Source of the DNA: an uncultured Aquimarina sp.
Lineage (GTDB): Bacteria > Bacteroidota > Bacteroidia > Flavobacteriales > Flavobacteriaceae
Direction of reading: 5' to 3'
Assembly (NCBI GenBank): GCA_947496355.1
Contig: CANMCO010000002.1
Coordinates: 496,001 to 560,000, forward strand
DNA length: 64,000 nt
The notes under the pieces were generated by a model, which was not told the DNA's origin, ran no database searches, and saw only the letters and a program-made list of their open reading frames with translations. The position numbers and the translations under genes are program-made. Shown here one piece after another: positions 26,188 through 34,076 of the stretch (position 1 is the stretch's first letter; each line of letters begins with the position of its first letter).

Positions 26188-26409
26188 ATGACAAGCCAAG
26201 TTATGATACCTGATGATATAAACGAAATACCTCCAGAAGTGCTTTACGGAGTATTAAAAGCTTTAAATATTGAAATTGGCGAATACATGTATCGCCTTTT
26301 AAACGATTACCCTCGCAAAATAATGATTTATACTTGGGTTTATAAACAATATAATAATGTAGAACCTGAAGTTGAATTTGTGAGTGTGCCCCCTTACCCC
26401 CAACTATGA
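26188..26409 (+). CDS. hypothetical small protein
   Basis: A 73-residue acidic protein (DINEIPPEVLYGVLKALNIE … FVSVPPYPQL), 37 bp after the small HTH gene. It has no recognised domain. Its start ATG and spacing fit an operon with the preceding gene, but evidence for expression is weak. Confidence 0.4.
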   Translation: MTSQVMIPDDINEIPPEVLYGVLKALNIEIGEYMYRLLNDYPRKIMIYTWVYKQYNNVEPEVEFVSVPPYPQL

Positions 26410-26547
26410 AATCAATTACACCTGCTTATGCTTTTTTTAACACAACTATAACATCATCAATACACTCAGTCCCGAAAAATGAAACTGACACCTATTATCA
26501 TTGCACATGAATAACAAATAAATATTAACCATTAAATTTTATACAAA

Positions 26548-28047
26548 ATGAACAAATCAAGTTTATTATGGGGTATACTCTTGTTTACCCTTTGCACAAC
26601 GCATCCTAGTTATGCTAAAAAAATCGGAGTTCCTGATTGCAACAGAAAAATAGATGTTGCCAAAGGACTTCTTGATCGAGTTGATACTCTGGATGAAGAA
26701 ACCCTGAGAGCAATTATTGATTGGATTACTCCTTGTGTTGCGCCAGGCAATATTGATGCAAACTATGTTAATTCGCAGCTTCTATTAGAAATTTCACTTA
26801 ACCAAATTGAACTGGAGCAGGCCATTTCTGCAATGCAACAATCTGCAGAAAACGGATCAATAGATGCACAACGCTATTTGGGAAGAATCTATAAAACAGG
26901 AGACAAGGTTGATGCCAATTATAGCAACTCCTTATTCTGGTTTCAAAAAGCCGCCGATCAAGGTGACGAATTCAGTAAGTACGCCGTTGGATATTTTCAA
27001 CTAAAAGGATTTGGTGACGAAGATCAAAATTATCAAAATGCACTGCAAAGTTTTGGCAATAGCTCGTACCCAATGGCAAGACATTGGGAAGGTATATGCA
27101 ATTATGGTGGTTATGGTGTATCGCAAGACAAACCCAAAGGCTTAGATATCCTAAAAATCAACAATATTGTTAATAGCCAGGAATTGTATGATTATTTAAA
27201 AGCAGGAAGTGATGAACTTATTGGGCGCCCATGGGTTTTTAACAGAGCCAAAGATTTAGATTTTATTGAACATTATAATACCGATATTGGCGAAATCACC
27301 ATAGAGGAATTTTTAGAACGTGCCGGGTCTGCAAGAATCATAGAGTTTGATTGGTCTGGCACCAAAGTAAAACGAGCTATACATGCACAATTTGAGCTTA
27401 GTTACGACTATACCACTAATATCATTTCGTATGGAGCAGTTTTGCATGAAGAAAGACAAAGTTTTTCTGGTGAAGCAAGTTTCGCAGACAATACATTAGA
27501 TCTCGATTCATTTTCTTTTAATGCACGATTGATATATCCTGATTACATAGAAGAGGGTATATATCAATATGGTAGGTATGATTTTTCTAAAATCGTCTTT
27601 GATGAAGTTACCTCTACTATAGACCCTTCAAAAAAAGCATTTGTTGGTAAAATAACAGGGCGCATTGATAAGTACAATGAACCCCTTCCCCCAACCTATA
27701 TGGTGATTACTAAGGGAGGGTCACTATCCAGAAATAGTATCTCTTTGACAAAGACATTAAACAAAGAACTATCACCGGTACTTACAAAACCAACAATTAC
27801 GGCAACAAGTCCTAATCCGTTTACGAATAGTTTTACAGTACGGTATGGGGTATTAGACCAAAGCACCGTACAACTAAGGGTGTATAATCAATTAGGGAAT
27901 CTTGTTTTTGAAACTAATCAAAGAAAAAAAGAAAAAGGTATACATTCAGAATCCTTTGATGGCAGCAAATTTCCTATAGGAATTTATGTGGTTCACTTGA
28001 TTGTTAATGAACAAGTGCAAGATCGATTTACCATCATAAAAAAATAA
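26548..28047 (+). CDS. Sel1-repeat protein with T9SS C-terminal sorting domain
   Basis: A 499-residue secreted protein. Signal peptide ends in HPSYAKK. Residues ~85-215 contain Sel1-type helical repeats (SIDAQRYLGRIYKTGDKVDA, SLFWFQKAADQGDEFSKYAV). A beta-rich central region follows (EIGEITIEEF-like and FDWSGTKVKRAIHAQFELSY stretches). The last ~80 residues (TSPNPFTNSFTVRY … GIYVVHLIVNEQ) are a type A T9SS domain, so it should reach the cell surface or medium. It lies 22 bp upstream of the toxin-like gene, so it is probably cotranscribed and could help deliver or present that protein; this is inference. Confidence 0.8.
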   Translation: MNKSSLLWGILLFTLCTTHPSYAKKIGVPDCNRKIDVAKGLLDRVDTLDEETLRAIIDWITPCVAPGNIDANYVNSQLLLEISLNQIELEQAISAMQQSAENGSIDAQRYLGRIYKTGDKVDANYSNSLFWFQKAADQGDEFSKYAVGYFQLKGFGDEDQNYQNALQSFGNSSYPMARHWEGICNYGGYGVSQDKPKGLDILKINNIVNSQELYDYLKAGSDELIGRPWVFNRAKDLDFIEHYNTDIGEITIEEFLERAGSARIIEFDWSGTKVKRAIHAQFELSYDYTTNIISYGAVLHEERQSFSGEASFADNTLDLDSFSFNARLIYPDYIEEGIYQYGRYDFSKIVFDEVTSTIDPSKKAFVGKITGRIDKYNEPLPPTYMVITKGGSLSRNSISLTKTLNKELSPVLTKPTITATSPNPFTNSFTVRYGVLDQSTVQLRVYNQLGNLVFETNQRKKEKGIHSESFDGSKFPIGIYVVHLIVNEQVQDRFTIIKK

Positions 28048-28069
28048 TTCACCAATAGTGTAAAACATC

Positions 28070-30334
28070 ATGAAATTTATATATAAAACATTGATATTAG
28101 GTATAATGTACCTGCTATCACAAACTACATTCGCACAATTTGAACAAATTAGGGTTGATCCCCAATCTAGTGCAGGTCCAGAAGAAATAGGAGAAAGAGA
28201 CAATTGTTTCTGTTTCTTGCCAGTAGATCTTAATAGTTTTACAGGAAGTTATGACGCTGCTGCTTCAGGGGGGCTGGCTTATGAGTGGTTACTAAGACAA
28301 GAAGAATTACTAAAATATGAATTTGAGAAAAACTTTGGAAGAGTAAATGACCCTTTCCCCGATTTCTTAGATGCACAACGCACCTTTTTTAAGGCTTTTC
28401 CTCCCGTTGTAGATGAGTCTATAAAATATCGTGATAATATTTTAGAAAATACCATTTCCAATTTAAATGTAAACATTCCTTTATACCAATCTAGTAAGGC
28501 AAAAAGTGTAATGCTAAGCACTTGGGCAAGAGAACTTGAAAATATACAGAACGGAAACCCAAGAGAACATTATTTTGGGGATCTTACATATGAAGGAAAT
28601 GTAATAGAAAATATAACTGACGGTTATTATCTGGCATTACAAATCGGAAAACATAATGATGAATACGAAAATCAATTAGATAGGGTTAGAAGTCTATCAG
28701 AAATAGAGCAAAAGCTCGATTTAGCAAAAGAGCAGAAGTTATTTGAACGATACATTGCCGATAGGTATATAGATCATTACAATGACCTACCTTTTAAAGA
28801 AGCAATGGAGGTAATGACAAGGTACACTGTTCAGGATTTTAGCGTGCTACCTTCACCATATGATCCAAATCTTACTGGTCATTTTTCATTTGGTCCACCA
28901 CCTTTTAAGCCAGAAAATTTTGACTATACCAATGCTTTAAGTTTGATAACTGTATCAGCTGGCGGACCAATTACAGGCGTAACACCTTATGATCTAAGTA
29001 CAAGTGAGGCTATTTTTGAATATGCGTTGGAAACCAATTTTAGCACTACAGGAAGAGGGTTTTTGAAAAACAATCAAAATGTAAAAAACAAACTTAAAGA
29101 ATACTTAAGGTTTAATGAGTATGCTCAATCTCATTTAGATTTTGGAAATGATCTGCTTACTAGTTATACCAATAATAGTAGTTTTCCTCATGATAGGTAC
29201 AATTATAGCTTAGATGCCGGCGATCTTTTTAGTATAAAGTTTCAAAATCAACAAAATCCTAATCAGGCTTTTACCATGGTGCAGCACAATACACCACCGT
29301 TTGACACATTTCATGGATTAGATCACTTACTGTCGTCATTATCATCATTACAAAATCCAAATCAAGAGTTTATTGGGCAATTTGCCTTAGAATTGTTAAG
29401 GGATAATGGGGTTCAAATACCAGCTACACTTACCGCAGCAGATATGTTTTCCATATTCAACTTTACTCCTAGAGATCCATATGCAAATCTTGGAAGGTAT
29501 ACTATAGGTCTTGATTTTAGAAATAATATTGGCCAAACCTTATGGGATAATGGGATTCGTTTTCCGGAGATGTTACAAAATCCTTTTGCTTTAGCAGCTG
29601 CATTGGCATTGGCTCAAGGAGGAGATTATGGTGATATAGAGCCAGAACTACAAGATCCATTTGTAATCAAAAATATGACACCCCAACAAAAAGAAAGCTT
29701 TAAAAATGCTGTTAATCAAATGAAAGAAACTTGTTTGGGGCAGGATCTTCTAAATTTAGTTAATGCTGTTAATGTGTCAGTAGGTGAATTAAGTCCGGGC
29801 GCAGTTGCACAATATGTTGCATCAACTAATACTATAGTGTTTTCTGCAGATCGGGTAGGTGACGGCCTAGGCGAAGAACTCTTTCATTCATATCAACAAC
29901 AATTGTATGGCACACTTGTTGACATTAGTAATCCTAGTTCAGGACATGTAGGAGGTTCAAATATAGAATTTGAAGAAAAAGCATATTCGTTATTACGAGA
30001 CTTAATCACTCAACATAACGATCTTTTGGGAGATGTTAGTGGTGGTGCTACTACTGGTGATCTTACAGGGGTTTTTGCTGGAACTTTTGACTTATTGAAT
30101 TGGATGGATATGTTTTTCGAAAATCATAAAGATGATGATTTGATAACTGAATTAAGTCCAAGTGAGTTAGAATCTTGGTTTAATGCTTTAGATATGTTTC
30201 AAAAAAAGAACTTTAGATCAAATGGTTGTGGAAACGGGGATGTATATGGTTGCCCAATAGACGAAACAATTAAACCAGATGCCATTTTACAACTGTTCAA
30301 TAGCGTTTTACAAAAAGGATGTATTAAAAAATAA
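28070..30334 (+). CDS. secreted polymorphic-toxin-like protein with peptidase-like tip
   Basis: A 754-residue protein with a Sec signal (LLSQTTFAQ). The N-terminal ~480 residues are a helical, unrecognised region. A conserved junction at residues ~484-510 (RNNIGQTLWDNGIRFPEMLQ) recurs in the gene at 33050. The C-terminal ~240 residues differ completely from that gene. Near residue 602 is GEELFHSYQQQ, like the HExxH helix of toxin metallopeptidases but with Glu for the first His, then NIEFEEKAYSLLRD. A conserved core with an exchangeable tip, directly followed (10 bp) by a small secreted gene, is the polymorphic toxin-immunity layout. Toxicity is inferred; no T9SS tail is present. Confidence 0.7.
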   Translation: MKFIYKTLILGIMYLLSQTTFAQFEQIRVDPQSSAGPEEIGERDNCFCFLPVDLNSFTGSYDAAASGGLAYEWLLRQEELLKYEFEKNFGRVNDPFPDFLDAQRTFFKAFPPVVDESIKYRDNILENTISNLNVNIPLYQSSKAKSVMLSTWARELENIQNGNPREHYFGDLTYEGNVIENITDGYYLALQIGKHNDEYENQLDRVRSLSEIEQKLDLAKEQKLFERYIADRYIDHYNDLPFKEAMEVMTRYTVQDFSVLPSPYDPNLTGHFSFGPPPFKPENFDYTNALSLITVSAGGPITGVTPYDLSTSEAIFEYALETNFSTTGRGFLKNNQNVKNKLKEYLRFNEYAQSHLDFGNDLLTSYTNNSSFPHDRYNYSLDAGDLFSIKFQNQQNPNQAFTMVQHNTPPFDTFHGLDHLLSSLSSLQNPNQEFIGQFALELLRDNGVQIPATLTAADMFSIFNFTPRDPYANLGRYTIGLDFRNNIGQTLWDNGIRFPEMLQNPFALAAALALAQGGDYGDIEPELQDPFVIKNMTPQQKESFKNAVNQMKETCLGQDLLNLVNAVNVSVGELSPGAVAQYVASTNTIVFSADRVGDGLGEELFHSYQQQLYGTLVDISNPSSGHVGGSNIEFEEKAYSLLRDLITQHNDLLGDVSGGATTGDLTGVFAGTFDLLNWMDMFFENHKDDDLITELSPSELESWFNALDMFQKKNFRSNGCGNGDVYGCPIDETIKPDAILQLFNSVLQKGCIKK

Positions 30335-30344
30335 ATTTAAAAAA

Positions 30345-30845
30345 ATGAAAATAACAATTCACTTAATCGCATTAATGTTAACAATTTTACTAGGTAAAAG
30401 TTGCATTGCACAAGTCACACCAATTCAAGAATCAATATTTAGTGGTTATAAAGTTTATAAGTCTAACAACTTTGATCAAGCAGAAGAACTTATTTTAGAT
30501 CAAGGGTCAAATATTAATGATATTATTGCGACATCAAATATGAGAATTGATCCTGTTACACCAAACTATGAAAGTTTTATAAAAAACACAATTAGTATTT
30601 CTAATTATAATGTATTGAAACAAAATAAGAGCAAACTAAGCATTGTTTATATTATAGATAATGAAGGAAATAATATATCAACTTCTTTTCGTGTAAGAAA
30701 TGATCATGTTTCTCTAAGTTCTCAAGAAGTAGAATCTATACTTACAGAGTCTTTAAGTCATAAATTTAGTGTATCAAACAAACCTAGCTCTTTATCAAAT
30801 ACTAATTTTTACACAATGATTAATATACCATTCTTTATCAGGTAA
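30345..30845 (+). CDS. candidate immunity protein A (TonB-C-like periplasmic protein)
   Basis: A 166-residue protein with signal peptide (LTILLGKSCIAQ). After a variable helical part, the C-terminal ~75 residues (LSIVYIIDNEGNNISTSF, LSSQEVESILTESLSHKFSV, FYTMINIPFFIR) follow the strand-helix-strand order of a TonB C-terminal-like fold, including the D-x-E-G turn. It starts 10 bp after the toxin-like gene and is almost identical to the gene at 32403. Position suggests neutralisation of the upstream protein in the periplasm. An alternative is an accessory envelope protein. I chose ATG 30345; a longer frame from 30279 lies inside the toxin gene. Confidence 0.6.
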   Translation: MKITIHLIALMLTILLGKSCIAQVTPIQESIFSGYKVYKSNNFDQAEELILDQGSNINDIIATSNMRIDPVTPNYESFIKNTISISNYNVLKQNKSKLSIVYIIDNEGNNISTSFRVRNDHVSLSSQEVESILTESLSHKFSVSNKPSSLSNTNFYTMINIPFFIR

Positions 30846-30899
30846 TGTGATAATTCAGATTTTCAAATTAAGACCATACCCATAAAATGGAAGAATATT

Positions 30900-30930
30900 A
30901 CCCCTAAAGTTTCGAGACTTTGGGGGTTTG
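30900..30930 (+). terminator. hairpin terminator after candidate immunity gene A
   Basis: CCCCTAAAGT-ttcgag-ACTTTGGGGG forms a strong stem followed by a short T-rich tail. It ends the 26548-30845 unit. Confidence 0.75.
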
Positions 30931-30971
30931 CTTTAATACTTAGGGTAATTGTTATAAAACTAATAAGAATT

Positions 30972-31469
30972 ATGAAAACATATTTGTTAAACTTTTTATT
31001 ATTAGTAATAATTGTAATAAATTATTCAAATGCCCAAACAACGCCTATTACAAATTCAGTTGAAGGCAATTATACTTTGTATAAAACTAACCTTTATGAT
31101 CACCACTTGGAGACTATTGCTCAGCAGTCCTATGATTTAAATCAAAAGATATCCAATTCAACAATCAAAGGAGAATATCAATCTATTAGTTTTGATCCTA
31201 CCTTTTTAGAACAATCATTGAATAGTTCAACCTTTACGGTATTAAAGAATAATAAAGAACGATTAAAAATTTTATATAACATAGATGAAGATGGTAATAC
31301 TCATTCATGTGCTTTACGTATTCGAACTTCTTCGATAAATAATCTAAGTAATAGCGAAATTGAAGCCATTTTGACTAGTGCAATGCAACATAAGTTTAAT
31401 TTAACTAATATTCCCGAAGGGGCAACTTCATTTTATTATACATTCGCTGTTTCTTATGTTATAAAATGA
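30972..31469 (+). CDS. candidate immunity protein B (paralogue)
   Basis: A 165-residue secreted protein (signal IIVINYSNAQ). It is homologous to the neighbours at 30345, 31794 and 32403: TTPITNSVEGNYTLYKTNLY, a helical middle, then LKILYNIDEDGNTHSCALRI, LSNSEIEAILTSAMQHKFNL and FYYTFAVSYVIK in the TonB-C-like pattern. The sequence differs strongly from A and D except for the pattern, so it would protect against another tip if the family is immunity. No toxin directly precedes it. Confidence 0.6.
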   Translation: MKTYLLNFLLLVIIVINYSNAQTTPITNSVEGNYTLYKTNLYDHHLETIAQQSYDLNQKISNSTIKGEYQSISFDPTFLEQSLNSSTFTVLKNNKERLKILYNIDEDGNTHSCALRIRTSSINNLSNSEIEAILTSAMQHKFNLTNIPEGATSFYYTFAVSYVIK

Positions 31470-31510
31470 TTTTATTAGCTCTTACCGTCATTGTGGTAAC
31501 TTGACTATAA

Positions 31511-31540
31511 GACCCCGCTAGCTCGAGCGTCAAAGATTGG
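31511..31540. repeat. inter-module repeat, copy 1
   Basis: GACCCCGCTAGC followed by CGTCAAAGATTGG is shared with copy 2 at 32923-32967. GC content is far above the local background. Both copies lie downstream of candidate immunity genes. Confidence 0.55.
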
Positions 31541-31565
31541 TGGTACAAGAGCAAAAATGGATAAT

Positions 31566-31604
31566 AACAAGTCAGTTTCACTTTTTTGAAACGGGCTTGT
31601 TTTA
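31566..31604 (+). terminator. hairpin terminator after candidate immunity gene B
   Basis: Nested stems AACAAG/CTTGTT and GTTTC/GAAAC are followed by TTTATTTTT. It lies about 100 bp downstream of the gene ending at 31469. Confidence 0.65.
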
Positions 31605-31793
31605 TTTTTGGGATAAGACATTATTCTTGGTTCTATTATTGTAAATCTATTTTAGTATTAATGTAAAATATGTAACCTTTTTTTAGGATAAGACAGTTGT
31701 ATCGGCACTCGGCACGAGCGACACGCTCGCACTACGAGGGGGATAATAATGAAAAACCAGATGCTTTAAAAATTGCAATTAAAATATATCAAA

Positions 31794-32282
31794 ATGAAAG
31801 TACAAACTTATTTCTTATCAATATTTTTATTCATATGCCTATTTATAAATGGGCAAACAACATCCATTGATGATTACAATATCTATAAAACAACTCAATA
31901 TGACTTATATTCAGAAACGGTAGAAAACCAAACTTATGAAATAAAAAGAAAACTATCAGATTCTAACACCAATGCGAAATTGGAGGAAAACGTTGGTTTT
32001 ACTACAGACTTTTTTAAATCTGTATTATCATTAGAACATTATAATATTTTAAAAAACAATAGAGGTCGAAAAAGTCGTTTTAGTATTAGATATATAATAA
32101 ATGAATCAGGGAATTCAGTTTATGCTTGCGCCTTATATATTCCTAAGGGATTAGTTGTGTTGTCCGATGAAGAAGTTACAGCAATACTATCAGAAGCTAT
32201 GACTCATAGTTTTAATTTCATTAATAAACCTAATAATATTAATAATTTTTATTTTCAAGTTATTTATAATGTTAGAATTTAA
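31794..32282 (+). CDS. candidate immunity protein C (paralogue)
   Basis: A 162-residue secreted protein (signal LFICLFINGQ). It belongs to the same family as its neighbours: SIDDYNIYKTTQYDLYSETV, then FSIRYIINESGNSVYACALY, LSDEEVTAILSEAMTHSFNF and NNFYFQVIYNVRI. I start at ATG 31794; an in-frame TTG at 31773 is less likely and lies in the preceding toxin-end relic. That relic directly upstream supports the idea that this gene once sat behind its own toxin tip. Confidence 0.58.
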   Translation: MKVQTYFLSIFLFICLFINGQTTSIDDYNIYKTTQYDLYSETVENQTYEIKRKLSDSNTNAKLEENVGFTTDFFKSVLSLEHYNILKNNRGRKSRFSIRYIINESGNSVYACALYIPKGLVVLSDEEVTAILSEAMTHSFNFINKPNNINNFYFQVIYNVRI

Positions 32283-32356
32283 CTTATTCTGTAGTTGGAT
32301 ATCTATTCTAACGTGAGTTCGATATAAGAATTTAAATTATCGAAATGGTCATTTCT

Positions 32357-32386
32357 GTTCCGCAAAGTCTCCTGACTTTGTGGAAC
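32357..32386 (+). terminator. hairpin terminator after candidate immunity gene C
   Basis: GTTCCGCAAAGTC-tcct-GACTTTGTGGAAC is an almost perfect long stem. The T tract is weak, so efficiency is uncertain. It lies 16 bp before the next start codon. Confidence 0.6.
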
Positions 32387-32402
32387 AAATAAAATATGAA
32401 AA

Positions 32403-32891
32403 ATGAAAAAATCCGTATCTATTATTTTTTTATTATTTGTTCAACATTTAGACGCACAAGTCACACCAATTCAAGAATCAATAATTAGTGGTTATAAAGT
32501 TTATAAGTCTAACAACTTTGATGATGCAAAACAAAAAATCTCAAATCAAGGGTCAAATATTAATGATATTATTGCGACATCAAATATGAAAATTGATCCT
32601 GTTACACCAAACTATGAAAGTTTTATAAAAAACACAATTAGTATTTCTAATTATAATTTATTAAAACAAAATAAGAGCAAACTAAGCATTGTTTATATTA
32701 TAGATAATGAAGGAAATAATATATCAACTTCTTTTGGTGTAAGAAATGATCATGTTTCTCTAAGTTCTCAAGAAGTAGAATCTATACTTACAGAGTCTTT
32801 AAGTCATAAATTTAGTGTATCAAACAAACCTAGCTCTTTATCAAATACTAATTTTTACACAATGATTAATATACCATTCTTTATCAGGTAA
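32403..32891 (+). CDS. candidate immunity protein D (near-duplicate of A)
   Basis: A 162-residue secreted protein. From residue ~18 to beyond the stop it matches gene A over 475 bp without gaps (30408-30882 versus 32454-32928). The signal peptides are unrelated, and differences concentrate in one ~28-bp segment that changes DQAEELILDQ to DDAKQKISNQ. This is a recent duplication or gene conversion with a local variable patch. The TonB-C-like C-terminus is unchanged apart from one residue. If A is immunity, D is a spare or a slightly shifted specificity. Confidence 0.6.
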   Translation: MKKSVSIIFLLFVQHLDAQVTPIQESIISGYKVYKSNNFDDAKQKISNQGSNINDIIATSNMKIDPVTPNYESFIKNTISISNYNLLKQNKSKLSIVYIIDNEGNNISTSFGVRNDHVSLSSQEVESILTESLSHKFSVSNKPSSLSNTNFYTMINIPFFIR

Positions 32892-32922
32892 TGTGATAAT
32901 TCAGATTTTCTAATTAAGACCA

Positions 32923-32967
32923 TACCCCATGCTAGCGCCAGAATGCTTCTGGTGCCGTCAAAGATTG
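32923..32967. repeat. inter-module repeat, copy 2
   Basis: ACCCC…GCTAGC and CGTCAAAGATTGG match copy 1 at 31511. Here they enclose a hairpin CCAGAA/TTCTGG. The repeat lies between candidate immunity gene D and the orphan toxin tip. Confidence 0.55.
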
Positions 32968-33049
32968 GCTTGACAAAAAACAGTTGTAGATTTTATAAAT
33001 TATCTCATTGATTAACAGTGTAATAGTTTAGAAATTATCAAGATGATAA

Positions 33050-34060
33050 AGCGGTATTAGAGCATTACAAAGTGAAACTTCTAAAAACAGGGCATTTTCC
33101 TTTAGAAAAATTAAGGAAGGAAATTTACAATATTGGGGAATAGACAATATTATTAATGACCTTCATCAGACAGAAAGTTCTAGCCCTATTATGGGAGAAA
33201 TTATACAAAGAATGGCAGCAGACAATAATATCAGCATTGAAGGTCTGTTTACATTTGCTGAAACTGTATCTTTATTTGAACTGAACGCCAACGGGATTTA
33301 TAATGCCAGCCCTAACATAGATTTTGATGTGCATTTCAGAAATAATATTGGTCAAACCTTATGGGATAATGGAATACGGTTTCCTGAGATGTTACAAAAT
33401 CCTTTTGAAATGGCGGCTGCATTGGCTATAGCTAATGGAGATTTTAATTCTGTAGAGGAATATATAAATCATTTGATTGAAAGAGATGAAGTTTTTTATG
33501 TTAATACAGGAGAGAAAAAAGTAAACCCCAAAGAAGAAACTAAATGTTTTGATGTAACCAAACCTACAAAAGTAACTATCTATGTAGAGCAACCTATTGA
33601 GGGTTCAAGGAAAATAACGGCATACGTTGGTCATACTTTTATAGGAATAGAACAAGAAGGAATAAGTAGATGTCTAGGATATTATCCTAAAAATCAAATG
33701 CCATCATTAGTTTCTGATCAAGTTGCCGAAATTCATGATAATAGTGGCTCACCCTATCATGTAAGTATATCTACCGAAGTATCTCCAGATCAATTAAAAA
33801 AAGTAATTGATCACATTATTAATTTTCCTGATACATATTTTTTAAACACTTATAATTGTTCTGATTTTGGTATTGATATTGGAAGGCGAGCGGGGTTAAA
33901 TTTACCTAAAACAATAGGTGTTTATGAACAATTATTTTTTAAATTTGAGGGAAGAAACCCATCTGACTTAGGAGAAGATATTAGAGCAATGAACTCTACT
34001 CCTAATATTACTATTGAAAAAACAGGAGGTAATGCACCTGTAAAAAAAGGAGGTTGTTAA
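33050..34060 (+). pseudogene. start-less orphan toxin tip with NlpC/P60-like C-terminus
   Basis: The frame is open from 33050 (after TAA 33047-33049) to 34060. The only ATG (33191) lies inside the region homologous to residues ~398-510 of the toxin-like protein at 28070, so the N-terminus is missing. The junction RNNIGQTLWDNGIRFPEMLQNPF is identical between the two. Beyond it the protein is different: VGHTFIGIE and NTYNCSDFGIDIGRRAG give the His-then-Cys order of permuted NlpC/P60-like papain folds, which act as peptidases or acyltransferases. It could be a silent tip cassette available for recombination. A shorter protein from 33191 (289 residues) cannot be excluded. Confidence 0.65.
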
Positions 34061-34076
34061 TTTAAAAACATTATAA

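Larger units (their letters stand above)
31470..31793. other. inter-module spacer with GC-rich repeat, terminator and toxin-end relic
   Basis: The spacer contains a repeat GACCCCGCTAGC…CGTCAAAGATTGG (31511-31540), a terminator hairpin (31566-31604), and a GC-rich stem CGAGCG/CGCTCG near 31716-31730. It also holds a short frame just before the next gene whose reading NEKPDALKIAIKIYQ resembles IKPDAILQLFNSVLQ at the very end of the toxin-like protein. Together they suggest remnants of a deleted toxin-tip module. Confidence 0.5.

Noticed and set aside
30279..30344. longer start for candidate immunity gene A
   Set aside because: It would overlap the toxin-like gene and place 22 non-signal residues before a perfect signal peptide.
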